Assembly: GCA_030159075.1 (NCBI GenBank) | Contig: BROG01000642.1 | Span: 112,001 to 176,000, forward strand | Source of the DNA: Atrina japonica | Lineage: Eukaryota > Mollusca > Bivalvia > Pterioida > Pinnidae | DNA length: 64,000 nt | Direction: 5' to 3' | Shown here: piece after piece, positions 1-11,806 of the stretch | Numbering within the stretch: position 1 is the first letter of the stretch | Layout of the letters: each line of letters begins with the position of its first letter | Notes under the pieces: model-generated | Seen by the model: the letters and a program-made list of their open reading frames with translations, nothing else | Told to the model about the DNA's origin: nothing | The model's database searches: none | Position numbers and translations under genes: made by a program

Positions 1-200
1 ACACCCATCGCAAATATCCTATGAAAACACCTCGAGTTCGGTGAAAAGATCAAATAGTTTTATCAACATATTAAACTAGTTTGGGTTCGGGAGAGAAGGA
101 AAGTGAAATGGAATTCTATAACACGTTTGTTCTAACAGAACTAACTTTTCTCAAGCAATGAATAAGAAATTCAGTTAACACTGGATCCATAAATATATGC

Positions 201-369
<169 letters not shown>

Positions 370-380
370 GTTGTTTTCAA

Positions 381-793
381 CTTATCGATGTACTTTTAGT
401 ACTTTGAAGATGTGAAACAGGACATCGCGTCCGTTCTCTTTGTACAGATCATAAAGAATGGAAAGAATTTCCGCAAGATTGTTAGTCATGATTTACTGTG
501 TGATAACACTTTAAACTTTTAAACTCCACTTTTGTCGAGACAAAAAGGAGAAATTTAGATAGATGTAGATTTTGTGTTTAGTACCCTGTAAAATTCTTAA
601 GAATGTGAAACATTTATAATGCCCAGTGTTGTATTTAATCACCAACTTGCAATTCTTTACTTCGATAGTCAGTCGTCGTGTGCAGATCAAATATTTTAAT
701 ATTCATAAAGTGGTCACTACTTCTATATAAAGTTGACTTAAAAGATATATATGTTGTATTATATATCATAGATTTAATTTTGTGCCCTTTCCG
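381..793. other. Intergenic, no feature seen
   Basis: AT-rich unique-looking sequence. I see no splice-bounded open frame, RNA gene or clear repeat here. Confidence 0.5.
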
Positions 794-933
794 GGGCTCG
801 TTTTACGAAAGGTTCAAAGTCCTAAATCCTAATTTTAGTCCTAACTACCATGGCAACGCATCGCTGATTGGTCAGTTCCATGACAATTAGGACCAAGACG
901 TAGGCTTAAGGACTTTTTGTAAAACGAGACCCA
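794..933. mobile_element. Short TIR element (MITE-like), about 140 bp
   Basis: The left end GGGCTCGTTTTACGAAA and the right end TTTTTGTAAAACGAGACCC are inverted repeats. Between them are short AAAGTCCTAA and TTAGGAC stretches that also pair. There is no coding capacity. I infer a non-autonomous DNA element; the superfamily is not identifiable. Confidence 0.65.
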
Positions 934-1008
934 GGCACCTATCTGTCCAACCTGAAAAATCCTCCTATATATTTTATTGAATGCAAATATCAACTTATTT
1001 TGTATAAT

Positions 1009-1237
1009 GTATACCTGGATATTTTCACCCCTGGTTATTTTCGCCCTTTTACATTATAAAACATTTACCCGGTCTTAATTTCACCTTAAACCACAATAGT
1101 CTAACGGAGGACATATATGTCCATGCTTCAATAATCCAGCTTGACAATTTTGCTCGGCTTTCATTTTAACTTTACCTTCTTATCTAAGGGCGAAAATAAC
1201 GGAAAAAACACTGGTCAGCGAACATTTCGAGGTATAC
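1009..1237. mobile_element. TIR element with nested inverted repeats, 229 bp
   Basis: The element opens with GTATACCTGGATATTTTC and closes with a sequence whose complement is GTATACCTCGAAATGTTC. A second inverted pair lies inside: TTATTTTCGCCCTT near 1036 and AAGGGCGAAAATAACGG near 1187. Related GGGCGAAA fragments recur near 32.3 and 41.0 kb, so this is a dispersed family. It is non-coding. Confidence 0.65.
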
Positions 1238-1890
1238 ACCATCGATTGACAACAATTATTGCATTTAGATGCGACTCTAGATTTAGATTCAGGTCTGAGG
1301 GAACAAAGAAGGGCTAAGATGGAAATTCAAATTAATCTCTTAATTTTATAAAGCAACCATAAGGAAACATTATATCTACGATAAGATTTAGAAATATCAT
1401 TAAGATGCTCAGTTTTCAATTTTGGATCCAAATTTAGAAGGTGCAAAATAGTCAATTTGTTCAAATTCAGTAAAAACTCGTCGTGGAATCTTTGTTTACA
1501 TGATCAGCAAAGACCAGAAAATATCTTTTTAAACATCTTTATGTGAGTATACCTGTCGTGAATTGATTTGAAAATGTGTAATAACATGTTTAAGAATGAA
1601 AATAAATGATTTTGGAAATAAGGCTGTAGAAGCCATCGTGGAAACAAAAAATATATTTACCAACTTTTAAATTTTAATGATGTCGAAACATCTCTGAACA
1701 GATATAACAGAATATTTAATATTTATCAATTTTAAATTTATCTTAACAGTATTAATACCGTTATTGAAAATCTTGAAATATATAATTAACTTTAAAGATT
1801 CTTAAATAACATAAATACATGTTTTATTGGTAGTATCGATTCAATATTATATTTATAAAAAGTGAAGTATTATTTATAATTTATTCCACT

Positions 1891-2030
1891 CTTGGTATTA
1901 CCCCTGATGTATAAAAAATTGGTAATATGATTATTACATTGTAAATCTTGTTATAGACCCCTGATATAAAAATAATAACATGAATATTATATTTTAACTC
2001 TTGATGTAACCCCTGGTATATAAAAAGTAT
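1891..2030. repeat. Three-copy degenerate tandem repeat, about 55 bp
   Basis: Three diverged units start near 1891, 1947 and 2000. Each contains CTTG(G/T/A)T...ACCCCTG followed by a TATAAAAA run. Diverged AT-rich tandem DNA with no coding signal. Confidence 0.6.
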
Positions 2031-2221
2031 ATAAAAAGACATAATAAAGTATATTGTGACTGCCAAAACATTCATTTTATGCCGATGAAGAAGACTTTTG
2101 TAAACTTTCAATACAAATAATAACTATATATTGTGAAATTTTCTACAAAATACAAAAGAAGGAAACCAAATAGAAAAGGAAACAACAACAAAACTCAAAA
2201 GAGACACTTATCACATCTATC

Positions 2222-2605
2222 TCATTTCAATATTATTTGTAAATACATTGTATCTGTATATGTCATCACGGTTCCAGACTCCAGACCTTTTAAACACGTT
2301 GTTGACATGATTCTCTATTGACAAAACCGATCGTCTTGAGCATTTGTTTTGGCCTATCTGGTAATATTATAACTTTGGTATTGTTATGTCTAAGTATTTA
2401 TATGTTCTTTGTTAAATCAATTTAATTTGTTATTTTGAATGTCTTTAACCCATTTCATTTTAATATTCTTTGTAAATATTTTTATATGATTGATATCACG
2501 ATTTGCGTTTTAAAACACGTTGATGACATGATTCTCTGTTGATTCATTTTCTTTGTATCTATATGCTCTTTGTTAAATCAATTTAATTTGTTATTTCAAA
2601 TGCCC
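2222..2605. repeat. Diverged tandem duplication, about 200 bp unit
   Basis: Two copies (about 2222-2440 and 2453-2605) share the order TTCAATATT or TTTTAATATTCTTTGTAAATA, a CACG block, AAACACGTTGWTGACATG, ATTCTCTRTTGA and TTTGTTAAATCAATTTAATT. The second copy is shorter. No ORF is supported. Confidence 0.6.
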
Positions 2606-3147
2606 CTCCATCATCTTCTTTTAACCCCAGGTTAGAATGACTCACGCGATTTTGGTATTTTATATATTGGTTTTGTTGATATATCTTTTCTCCTAGAGGA
2701 AAACCGCAATATTTACATCTTTATACATTCCTCGGGGGTTGTAATAATTGTTACGATTTATGTACCTTGTGACATGACTAATAATAATAAAAAAATCAAA
2801 TGTAAACAAAACACTTGTTTACAGATTGCAGAAACACAATCCAAGCATGGATTAAGGATACTGAATCTCTATTACCATAGCCATTTGTTGTTGACATAGA
2901 AAATCTTAAATGAAATCAACTTCAATACGGTGTACATAAAATGCAAATTGATTATATTTCCCTAATAACTCGATTTCCGTCATGGCATAAAAATTTGAGA
3001 AATTGGCTTGGATATTAGAAATCATATGACTTTTTTAAATCGTATAATTACACTAGATATTTTTTGCTGTGAAATCATATATTAAGTGTATAACGATAGA
3101 AAAAATAAAATTACAATGTCATTACCTCATTTAATTACCCGATATCA

Positions 3148-3179
<32 letters not shown>
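3148..3179 (+). repeat. (GAT)n microsatellite
   Basis: About ten uninterrupted GAT triplets. Confidence 0.95.
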
Positions 3180-3180
<1 letters not shown>

Positions 3181-3209
3181 TTGATTTATAATAATGTCAA
3201 AAAATCATT

Positions 3210-3356
3210 TAAATTATCGATTCAATCATGAAGGTTTATTAATCATTATTTTATTGATTCAATCATGAAGGTTTACTAAGGTTTGTTGTCATTATTTTAT
3301 CGATTTAATTAAGAAGGTTTATTAATCATTATCATATCGATTTAATCAAGAAGGGT
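3210..3356. repeat. Tandem repeat, about 45 bp, four diverged units
   Basis: Units carry ATCGATTYAATYAWGAAGG and then TTTATTAATCATTAT. Nothing coding is visible in 2.6-4.4 kb around it. Confidence 0.65.
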
Positions 3357-4479
3357 CCAGAAACGATCATTGCCAGGGACACCTACTTCTTGTTGTCATT
3401 TGATGTTATCACCAAGAATACGAGCCATTTCAAGACAAATCCCTCTGATATTCCTGGTGGAATCTTGAACAGTGTTTTAGCACTGGTTCATATCACATAT
3501 AACCAAGGGACGTGAACTTTTGCGTACAGCATTATTTTGTTATATTGACAATTATATTTATTTTACTGTTTTGTGACCTCTCATGTCAAAGTTGTTCATC
3601 ATTTCATCATTAATAGTGCTGTTGATCATACCCACCTCATTAGCCAAAAATGTGTGAAATATGTGACGTACAATTAGATAAAAAAGAAACTTTGTTTCGT
3701 TAGAATTTCACTTTTTCATATTTCCACACCTTTTTAGTTTTGGGTTACAGACTTTGAATAGTTTTAATTTCATTTTACTGTGTCGTTTACCCCCATCACG
3801 CTAAACATGCTATGACGTGATAGAAAAAACGCCTTGTAACCAAGTACAAATATAAATACACGTTTGCGATAATTGAAAAGAAAGCACTCACTCCAAAAGT
3901 CACTGGCCGGTTCTTATATGAAATTGATATCACATATGCCGCTGCTTGTCAATTGCAGACTGGAAATTGACTACAAATGAATAGTACTCGAATATTTCGC
4001 TTAAACATCTGTTCAGAGTGTATAGTTTGTTTGACATGTATGATGTATACCACTCTGTCTAATTATATTATCCTCCCACACATCGTCAGTGTAAATTTTA
4101 ATAGGTTATGAGCATTTAAACCTTCTTCCCTCGACTTCTTTATTTGGGTTTATGGTTTATTTTACTTTTAGTCTTTCGACTAATCAGCATATACAAATTT
4201 ATACATAATACAAAATACAACAATGAACATGTATACATACAATAAACATAAAATAAAAAGTACACTTTGAGTAGAGTGTTATAATGGAGGTATGGACATA
4301 TTATGCAGATCTTAATTTTAATGCTTTAATAATAAATTTTGATAAATTACACAATGCTTTCTTGTTTTTTATTGTTGTTTAATTTCATGAGTTGTAATTT
4401 TCCTCTCAAAGAGACTAGAGGAAAGAGCCTCTTTGGTATCAAAGACAACTGTTTTTTTTCAGTAAAGGTGGTACCCAAA
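3357..4479. other. Intergenic, no feature seen
   Basis: AT-rich sequence without a recognisable gene, RNA or TIR element. Short open frames are not supported by splice sites or composition. Confidence 0.45.
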
Positions 4480-5135
4480 AATTTAAATATCTAGTCTTAG
4501 GTTACCATGATACTCATTTCATCCAACACCACTCTGATTCAATACATAAATATACTGAAGTTGATACATGTATAAAAAGATGCTGAAATTTGTGGACGAC
4601 AATATATTTATAATGTTTGGAGACAAGGTCTTTCACCAAACTGTCGGCATTTCCATGGGAACCAATTGTGCCCCTTTATTGGCTGACCTATTCATATCTT
4701 CGTGTGAAGCAAACTTTATTCAGAAGCTTCTGAATCTTAAAGAAACAGCTAGCGGTATCCTTTAATTTGATATTTTGATAAATCGACGATGTTTTGTCAA
4801 TTACTAATGACAATCTTCTTACATAAGTCAATGCAATGTATCCCAGCGAAGTAGAAATTAAAGGCACAACAGAAACAAACATACACACTCTTCCTATTTG
4901 GACATTTTGCGTACTATAGACTCAGGCGGTTAATTAATAACCACTAAGCTATACGCCAAAGGTGACGATTTCGGCTTCCCGTTGTCAGTTTTCCAATTTT
5001 ACGTATTAATATCCTGTTTTCGTCTGCATAGTGCAATTGGCGTTTATATATCAAATTATTCGATATGCCAGGACGTTTCTACATATGAACATTTGATACA
5101 CAGAGGTAAACTACTTCCTGATAAGTTATTTTGAT
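4480..5135 (+). pseudogene. Decayed Penelope-like reverse transcriptase fragment
   Basis: An open stretch at 4568-4765 contains FVDDNIFIMFGDKVFHQ followed by GISMGTNCAPLLADLF. This is the conserved core before the catalytic block of Penelope-like retroelement (PLE) reverse transcriptases. Upstream, in other frames, are YLVLGYHDT and KYTEVD pieces, and downstream are YLDIL-IDS, LYAKGDDFGFP and IHRGKLLPDKL pieces. These appear in the family order but are separated by stops and frameshifts. The catalytic YxDD region is disrupted and no GIY-YIG endonuclease is seen. The element is 5'-truncated and not functional. A SINE tail abuts its 3' side. The family call rests on motif memory, not a search. 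Confidence 0.8.
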
Positions 5136-5136
5136 T

Positions 5137-5275
5137 TTGATTTTATTTTTTGTTTTACGCCATACTCAACAATCTTTCAGTCATATGATGGCGTCCAGTT
5201 TTTATTGGTGGAGGAGAAATCCCGGTTACCCGGGTAAAGACCACCGACCTTCCGCAAGAAAACTGGCAAACTGAA
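5137..5275 (-). mobile_element. Truncated SINE 3' part (family A)
   Basis: On the minus strand this is the SINE-A tail region: the ATTAAAA...CTGGACGCCATCATATGACTG block, then TTGAGTATGGCGTAAAAC and an AAATC-type simple tail. The tRNA-like head is missing. It lies directly against the PLE fragment, so it probably inserted into it. Confidence 0.75.
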
Positions 5276-6179
5276 AATACATATATTAACATATCTAAAT
5301 AATGCTCGTAAAAGTATCCAAAACATTTTAAACATCATACATAGACATGCAGTGCCCATTTATCAGCATAATTATTGTTCCTTTCTTCCAGTGAAGCAGA
5401 CATCATTCAGGACCTTCAGAGATACCACAAAACAAGGCATATGTGCCTCTTACACGGACATTTTATTTAAAGACGCCGATGAAAAACTATATGATATACA
5501 ATGTATGTGTCAACTTTAGCTTTCCTTTCATCGGCTTTCAATATTTAAGTAGTCTTCCTTTATCAGCTGTATGTGATGTATATTTATTCCATATGAGCCG
5601 ATATTCTGCAGACTGATATGCAAACGATCATTTCACAAACAGCTTCAAACTACATCATTGATGGTTTACGCGAACATTATTTTTTTTTAGAAATAAAAAT
5701 GGTTTACAGTATCCGTATAATTCCAATTTTAATGCACACACCTGTTTTCTTTGTTGTAAAATGTATAAAATATATATGTTTGGATAAAAGAAAAAAGCTG
5801 ACAGTTTTTACATCTTAATGGGATTTATGTTTCAAATCTGATAGACTTTTACACTCTTTGTCAGTATAAATGAAAACACATTACTGTATAGATAAATAAA
5901 TGCAATTTGTGTGTTTTCATTGGCTTTATCTAAACATAATCATCAAATCAAATCAAATTACAAGAACAGAGTTCTGTCAATCTCAGTACTTTTATTTATA
6001 AAAGAACAGCATTTTTTCTTATTCTCTGATTCTTTTATTCTAAATCATTTGAAATAATCTAAACAACTGGAATCAACTACATTTTAACTTAGTATTTTGA
6101 TTCTTATCACACTAGGTTAAATGAATGTACGGATCAATGTTGCGAAGTAACGTGTGGGTGTGTTCGGAGTTAAAGTTTT
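5276..6179. other. Intergenic, no feature seen
   Basis: AT-rich sequence. Short open frames near 5618 have no homology I recognise. Confidence 0.4.
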
Positions 6180-6280
6180 GCGATACTCTATTTTACGCCA
6201 GACTCAACATCTTTTTCAGTTACATGTATATGGTGGCAGTCAGTTTTTAATGGTGGAGGTGACAAACCGGTCTTTTGAAA
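6180..6280 (-). mobile_element. SINE-A 3' fragment
   Basis: A diverged copy of the same tail: TTTTACGCCAGACTCAACAT, then ATATGGTGGCAGTCAGTTTT and TGGTGGAGGTGACAAACCGG read on the plus strand. The head is absent. Confidence 0.7.
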
Positions 6281-6413
6281 AAGAAAAAAATCTGCGTTAA
6301 AAATGTTAATAAATAAATTACGATTTTATCACCTTTTCATAATATCATGGTCTTTATAAAATTACAAATTTCAAAGTGCCAACCGGTAAATGAACAAATA
6401 TGGTGAAATATTG

Positions 6414-6672
6414 AGCGGCTTCCGTGGCCCAGTGGTTAGATCATCGTGCTTTAAACCATGGAGTCTCTCACTTCTGATCAGCGCTGGTTCGAGTCCCGCT
6501 GGAACCTAAGCTTATTTTTGTGAGAAAGTTTGCCAATTTACTTACGAAAGATTGGTGGTCTTTTCCGAGGTATATTGTAATCGGGTTCTCTCTTCTACCA
6601 TTAAAATCTGGTCGTCACCATATTACTGAAAAAAATGTTGAGTGTGGCGATAAACATCATTCAAATAAACAA
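6414..6672 (+). mobile_element. Full-length tRNA-derived SINE (family A)
   Basis: The head resembles a tRNA gene with an RNA polymerase III A box (TGGCCCAGTGGTTAGA) and a B box (GGTTCGAGTCC near 6485). The body runs through TGTGAGAAAGTTTGCCA and ACCATTAAAATCTGGTCG to a tail block CACCATATTACTGAAAAA then TTGAGTGTGGCG. There is no acceptor stem, so it is a SINE and not a tRNA gene. At least six related copies or fragments lie in this window. The conserved tail may be a bivalve SINE core such as the MetaSINE type, but that needs alignment. Confidence 0.85.
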
Positions 6673-6729
6673 AATGGAACATTGAAAAAGTACGGATAAT
6701 GGAAATCCAGAGGTGAGATCAGATGTCAT

Positions 6730-6977
6730 GGATTTGATTTGATTTGATTTGATTTTTTGCTTTACGCCTTACTCAACAATCTTTCAGTCATATGATGGCG
6801 TCCAGTTTTTATTGGTGGAGGAGAAATCCCGGTTACCAGGTAAAGACCACCGACCTTCAAGAAAACTGGCAAACTTCCCCACTTAATTCGAAATGACCCT
6901 AGCGGGATTCGGACCAGAGGTGAGAGGCCCTGTGATTTAAAGGGCAATGCTCTAACCACTGGGCCACGGAGGCCCCA
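6730..6977 (-). mobile_element. Full-length SINE-A, inverted relative to its neighbour
   Basis: On the minus strand it reads from a GGGGCCTCCGTGGCCCAGTG head (A box), through B box GGTCCGAATCC, to the conserved ACTGAAAGATTGTTGAGTAA tail. It ends in (AAATC)n. It lies 57 bp from an inverted copy, so the pair can form a long imperfect hairpin. Confidence 0.85.
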
Positions 6978-7491
6978 GGTGTCGTGGAGATAGCATTCCT
7001 TGTCAACCAATTACATCCACTGTACGTGAGATCGCTGTAACATACAAGGAATAAAATCACAATCCATATTGGTGTAGACGATTTTATAAATATCTCCGAA
7101 TACAAGTAGATGTCAATATTTCGGTTAGTGAAACAAGGTACCAATAGCGAAGGTAACATTTGCAATATGTTATGTTTAAACGCGATTCATGTTCATGTGA
7201 CAAGAGTCAATTACTACGTATATTGACTTTTAATATAAAATGATCGTACGTTAGGAAGGTTCAGGAACTTGAGATAAATATACACCTTAAGCAGGCGTTC
7301 ATTACTTAACTATTCCACCCATAAGTATCTATAAAATGTGTTCTTTTCTATTGGTTAGACTAGTCTGTTATGGTCTGTAGGGTTTAAAGGGTTAAAAGTA
7401 ACCTTTCACAGCTCAATTTTTTCGCGAAAATTCTTTTAGTAATTATTTGATAACTACATCAGTATGAAGTAGTTTGATTAGTTGACTCAAA

Positions 7492-7770
7492 GCGGAAATA
7501 GTAGCTCAGTTGATTATGTGCCAGACCCTCAGCCTGAAGGTTCCTGGTACGATCCCCGGTTGCGCCAAATATTCAGAGGTGAGTTTTTATCGCCTGTCCA
7601 CACAGCTCAATGCCTAGATAGAGGGTTACTGATCTAGGATTGTACAAGTGCAGTGGCACTTAAAAAGATCGAGACCACTCAAGAAGTACATGATAAACAC
7701 ACACATTAAACATCTCTCCCTGCCTGACAAGGATGAGTGGCATGGGATTTAAATAGTCACTCGTTAGATC
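7492..7770 (+). mobile_element. tRNA-headed SINE of a second family (family B)
   Basis: The head GCGGAAATAGTAGCTCAGTT carries an A-box-like TAGCTCAGTTG and a B-box-like GGTACGATCCC, about 75 bp in total, ending GGTTGCGCC. The body (TCGCCTGTCCACACAGCTCA, AGTGCAGTGGCACTT, GATCGAGACCACTC) is unlike family A. I infer a SINE and not a functional tRNA, because the first and last bases do not form a clean acceptor stem and a non-tRNA body follows. Confidence 0.65.
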
Positions 7771-7817
7771 AAGCCAAAGCAAGCGAGTAATTGACTCAAT
7801 ATGAGTTTGACTTTTGA

Positions 7818-8056
7818 ATGTTGTTTTACGCCACACTCGGCAATTTTCCAGGTATATGGTGGCGGTCAGTTTTCAATGGTGGAGAAGACAACCCGGTTAC
7901 AATTGTACCCGGGAAAGAGACCACCGGGCTTCCGCAAGTAAACTGGCAAACTTTCTCATAAACATCAGTTTAGGTCCCAGTGGGACTCGAACCTGCGCTG
8001 ACCGGAAGTGAGAGACTTCATGATTTAAAGCTCTTACCACTCAGTCACGGGGGCCC
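7818..8056 (-). mobile_element. Full-length SINE-A
   Basis: On the minus strand it has the GGGCCCCCGTGACTGAGTGG head, B box GGTTCGAGTCC, GGGACCTAAACTGAT, TGAGAAAGTTTGCCAGTTTA and the tail ending TTGCCGAGTGTGGCGTAAAA. The open frame that crosses it on the plus strand is spurious. Confidence 0.85.
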
Positions 8057-8984
8057 TATAATTGACTCAAAGTGGTTGGATCAGTGAGATTGTTGCTTAA
8101 GTGAGAGTGTGGACTTCTTTCTATAAATAGTTAATAAGAAATTCAACTTCACCAGTGACAGTCTTAAATACAAAATGGCCCAAGTTCCATTGTAGTTCCA
8201 TTTTAAAAACAGTTTGCCTACTTGCACCTATGACACCCCTTTCCTTCTTCAAGATTTTTCCCCATTTGATGCGGTTACGAAATTCTACTTTAATTACATT
8301 ATAAAGCCATTAAAGACGCGATATGTCATCTGTTTGCATTTCCAATAAGTAAATATATGTACATGTATATATAGTTTTTTAATCCCCCGTCTGTACTTAA
8401 TTCCAACCTTTATCAAATTTATTCGCGTGTACGGGGTGACCAGCTCACCAGGTTCAAAGGTGAGAAAACAATTTAGTTACCTTCCATTGTCTTTTTCATC
8501 CTACTTTACTTGAGGGTGAATGTATTTAGTTTCCTTGTTATGTCAAAAACATGTTTCGTTGCTAATCCGTTTCATAGTATACTCGAAGATTACTCGAGAA
8601 CGTTTGTACTCTATGGGAAGTTGTCGAAGACGATTATTAAAAGGAATTTATAATCATATACAACACATTACAATTTGAATCACTGCTAAGGCAGTGGTAC
8701 ACCGCAAGTGTAGGTTTCTTTGTTATCAAACAGATATAATGTACAAACAATTTTACTAAATATTAAAATGCAATTGTTCCGGTTCCTTGATCACATAGCA
8801 CTTAGTATTTTATTTGTACAATTCATAACAAGGTGACATTAGGTGCAAAAAATACAGGTGAATTAAAGACTGTTTCTTGTTTATCATAAGAAATGTAAAA
8901 TTAACGCCGTTTTATAAGTTTTGCAGTCCGATAAAATATATCAGGACAACTATTTCTGGTGATTGCTTGGCGTTTGTCGTAACC
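8057..8984. other. Intergenic, no feature seen
   Basis: AT-rich DNA without recognisable genes or repeats. A minus-strand open frame (about 8901-9122) overlaps its end and is treated as a finding. Confidence 0.4.
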
Positions 8985-9000
8985 GAATCGGATTCCGTCT

Positions 9001-9121
9001 ATCATGTTTCCACTTTTTGATTTATCAGAGATTTTCCCAAAAAATGGAAACGTCTTACCAAAAAGTGAAAACATGAATGTTTCCACTTTTGGGTAAAACC
9101 CCTGGTAAATCAAAAATCTCA
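9001..9121. repeat. Local inverted and direct repeats of GTTTCCACTTTT
   Basis: GTTTCCACTTTT occurs twice and its complement AAAAGTGAAAAC once within about 100 bp. Flanking GATTTATC/AGAGATTTT blocks also appear inverted. It ends exactly at the next TIR element. Confidence 0.6.
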
Positions 9122-9316
9122 TAGGCGTCGGAGCCGGGGGGGGCTAGGGGGGCTTAGCCCCCCCCACTTTTTTTGAAAAGATAGGCATAGGTGTTGAAAA
9201 TTGGGGCTTAGCCAATGTTTTAAGTTGGTTTAGCCCCCCCCCCCCCCCACTTCTGGCGTGTGTGTGTTTTAAGTTGGTTTAGCCCCCCCACTTTCAATTT
9301 GCTTCCGACGCCTATG
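9122..9316. mobile_element. Small TIR element rich in G and C runs, about 195 bp
   Basis: The ends are ATAGGCGTCGGAGC and GCTTCCGACGCCTAT, a near-perfect inverted repeat. The interior repeats GTTTAGCCCCC...ACTT units with poly-C and poly-G runs. A similar GGGGGGGG-CAGCCCCCCC-ACTTTTTT fragment occurs near 55.42 kb. Non-coding; superfamily unknown. Confidence 0.75.
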
Positions 9317-9446
9317 CATCTATTTAACAAAAATCGTGCTCCAAGTTTTGATTATATTATATATGAAATGGGAAAAATACTGATTTTAAAATTTTAAGTT
9401 TCAATTTAATTGGATCTACGGGAAATGACCGCGTTAACTGTACACG

Positions 9447-9448
<2 letters not shown>

Positions 9449-9480
<32 letters not shown>
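9449..9480. repeat. (TC)n microsatellite
   Basis: About 16 CT dinucleotides. The rest of 9.3-11.1 kb shows no gene or recognisable repeat. Confidence 0.95.
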
Positions 9481-9484
<4 letters not shown>

Positions 9485-11136
9485 CCAATTGTTTAGACAT
9501 ACCTACACGAAATTGACATCATCAAAGTATATATCTATCTCACTAAGCGTCATAAACTCCTTTACTTCAATAATATGTTTATATACAACATTTGATTTCA
9601 CGTGTATAATTTTCTATTTTTATTCACTGATAGTTACTTCGATGACTCATGTCAATCTATCTTAGAGTGCTTTGTTTTGAAACAGGAGATATCGAGTCAG
9701 CATACAAGAATATCTCCTTTCTTTTCATTTTCTGTATTCGTCACAATGTCACATTGAATGAATCATATTATATGCTCGCAGACTCTAAATCTGTCTTAAA
9801 ATAATTAACAAAATCATCCGTTATTTTTAGACTAATCAAAATATGGTCATTGTGTTATCAATGATATGGAGTTCGATTTATTTTCATTGCTTTGGAAACA
9901 GACTCAAGTGTTTTAAAAGCGGTTAACTGAACAGAAAAATAGTTGGAAATTGATATTTAGTTTGTCGGTCCAACAATAAACATTTTGTGTGTATTGGTAT
10001 AATGATTGTGTCCCAAGCAACGAGTCACCCCCCTAAAATGTCCCTAAAAACTTGACCTTCTTATTCGGGTCTTTTTTTCTTTTTTTCTTTTTAAAGTATT
10101 ACAAAATTTGACAAAGCGTCTTTAAGTTCCTACAACTTTTTGGAAGTAACTATGTCTGTATAAGAATTAAATGTGTTTGGAAATTATTTTACAGTACCTG
10201 TTAGCCAACAAACGTAGATTTGCCGCAATACAAATGTGAGAATAATTTGTCATTCAATTTATTTTATTTTTCCAGAGTTGTTGCCTCTTCGCAATGTATT
10301 TTCTCACCTTATTGTGCAATGTGGGTGCGTTTGTGTATTTTTGGACTGATTCTATTTGTAGATGTACCTACATAATATTTATTATACGTGCTTGGTATCA
10401 TTCTCCGCTGTATTCAGTATAAATATATGTAATGTTTTCTATTGTCTGAGAAGCCGAAAGGCTTACGGAATAAAGAGCTTTAACTTGATTCATCCGAAGG
10501 AAGGCGAGATGGTGCGGAGAGTGCAAATAATTGCATATTGTTGAAAAGATAGCATTTCCCAAGACTTTCCGGTGAAAATGCAGTGGGTCCATTTGTTTTT
10601 TATCCTTACTGCTATCCGCAGAGCATTTACTGGTGTAGTTGAAGCTCTCAACATCTCACACAGCCTGTATAGGCTGTTACATAAAATTCAAATCTTGAAA
10701 TCTTATTTAAATCAGAAAAATTAGTCTGAGCTCGTTAATGCTCGTTTGATTATGAAAATCCGCGATAATTGATACGCCAAGCTGTAAATAACCGAAAAAC
10801 AAGCATGTACACGTTTATTTTCTACATTTATTTTATTTAAATAATTGCAGATTCACTGCGTGAATTAAATTAACTGTAGAACAAAGAGTAAGTATTCTTT
10901 AATTAAAGCTTTGGGTATGGTCAAACTGGTTTTATTAACATCAACAAACTATAATATGTACGATTTGTAATCCAAAGAGTCTTGTTTCGTCAACTTGAAA
11001 TCTTGTTATGGAATACAATTTTAGATACTGTAGAACTACATGAATGGTGTATTGCAAGTTAAAATTTTTTATAAAGTCGCAAAAAGTCTCAACGTAAATA
11101 TAAAAGGTCAGGAATTAGCGTGTGTTTATCTAAATA

Positions 11137-11550
11137 CAATCAACTCTGGTTATAACGGCCAGGTTGGAATCCAGTAAAATTGCTGTTATATCAAATTTCC
11201 AGGCTTAGCGCCAAAGTAAGATCGCATAAATATAATTTGTTGTTAAACGCCTATTAAATGTTAAAAGTCAATTCTATATGATTGCGTGAATAAGATTAAA
11301 TGATTACAATAAATAGAATTGTTTTTATTATTATTTTCATTCTTTCAGTTTAATAAATTATGGCAACAATTTATATTTTATTTATAAGGGTAAAATGCAT
11401 GTATGTTGCCAAAAATCACTGCCGGTGCTGGAAAGCAAATATACTGTTATATCAAACAAATTAACATGGATGTAAATTCGTTCCCATGAAATTTCTGCCG
11501 TTATCCAAAAATGCTGTTATATCAAGTGCCGTTATAACATGAGTTGACTG
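11137..11550. mobile_element. TA-flanked TIR element, 414 bp
   Basis: The left end CAATCAACTCTGGTTATAAC and the right end GTTATAACATGAGTTGACTG are inverted repeats flanked by TA on both sides. The interior repeats TGCTGTTATATCAA and GCCGTTAT several times. TA target duplication and a CA(G/A)T-type start fit non-autonomous Tc1/mariner (pogo-like) elements; this is inferred from ends only. Confidence 0.8.
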
Positions 11551-11729
11551 TAGAATGTTTTCATTTATTTAGTTATTTTTATTTAATTAGTTGATTTATT
11601 CATTTGAAAAAATATTATTATAAAAAGATAAATTGATGTATATTCCAACCCAGATTCATTGATTTTTTTTTTCATCTTGAAATTCCAAATATATTAATAT
11701 CCAACATGCGAATATTCAATCCCGACATC

Positions 11730-11731
<2 letters not shown>

Positions 11732-11802
<71 letters not shown>
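11732..11802. repeat. (GA)n microsatellite
   Basis: An uninterrupted GA run of about 35 dinucleotides, ending in GGGGGAGAG. It lies about 400 bp upstream of the predicted promoter. Confidence 0.97.

Positions 11803-11806
<4 letters not shown>

Noticed and set aside
7492..7567. Functional tRNA gene
   Set aside because: A and B boxes are present, but the ends do not form a clean acceptor stem and a SINE-type body follows.
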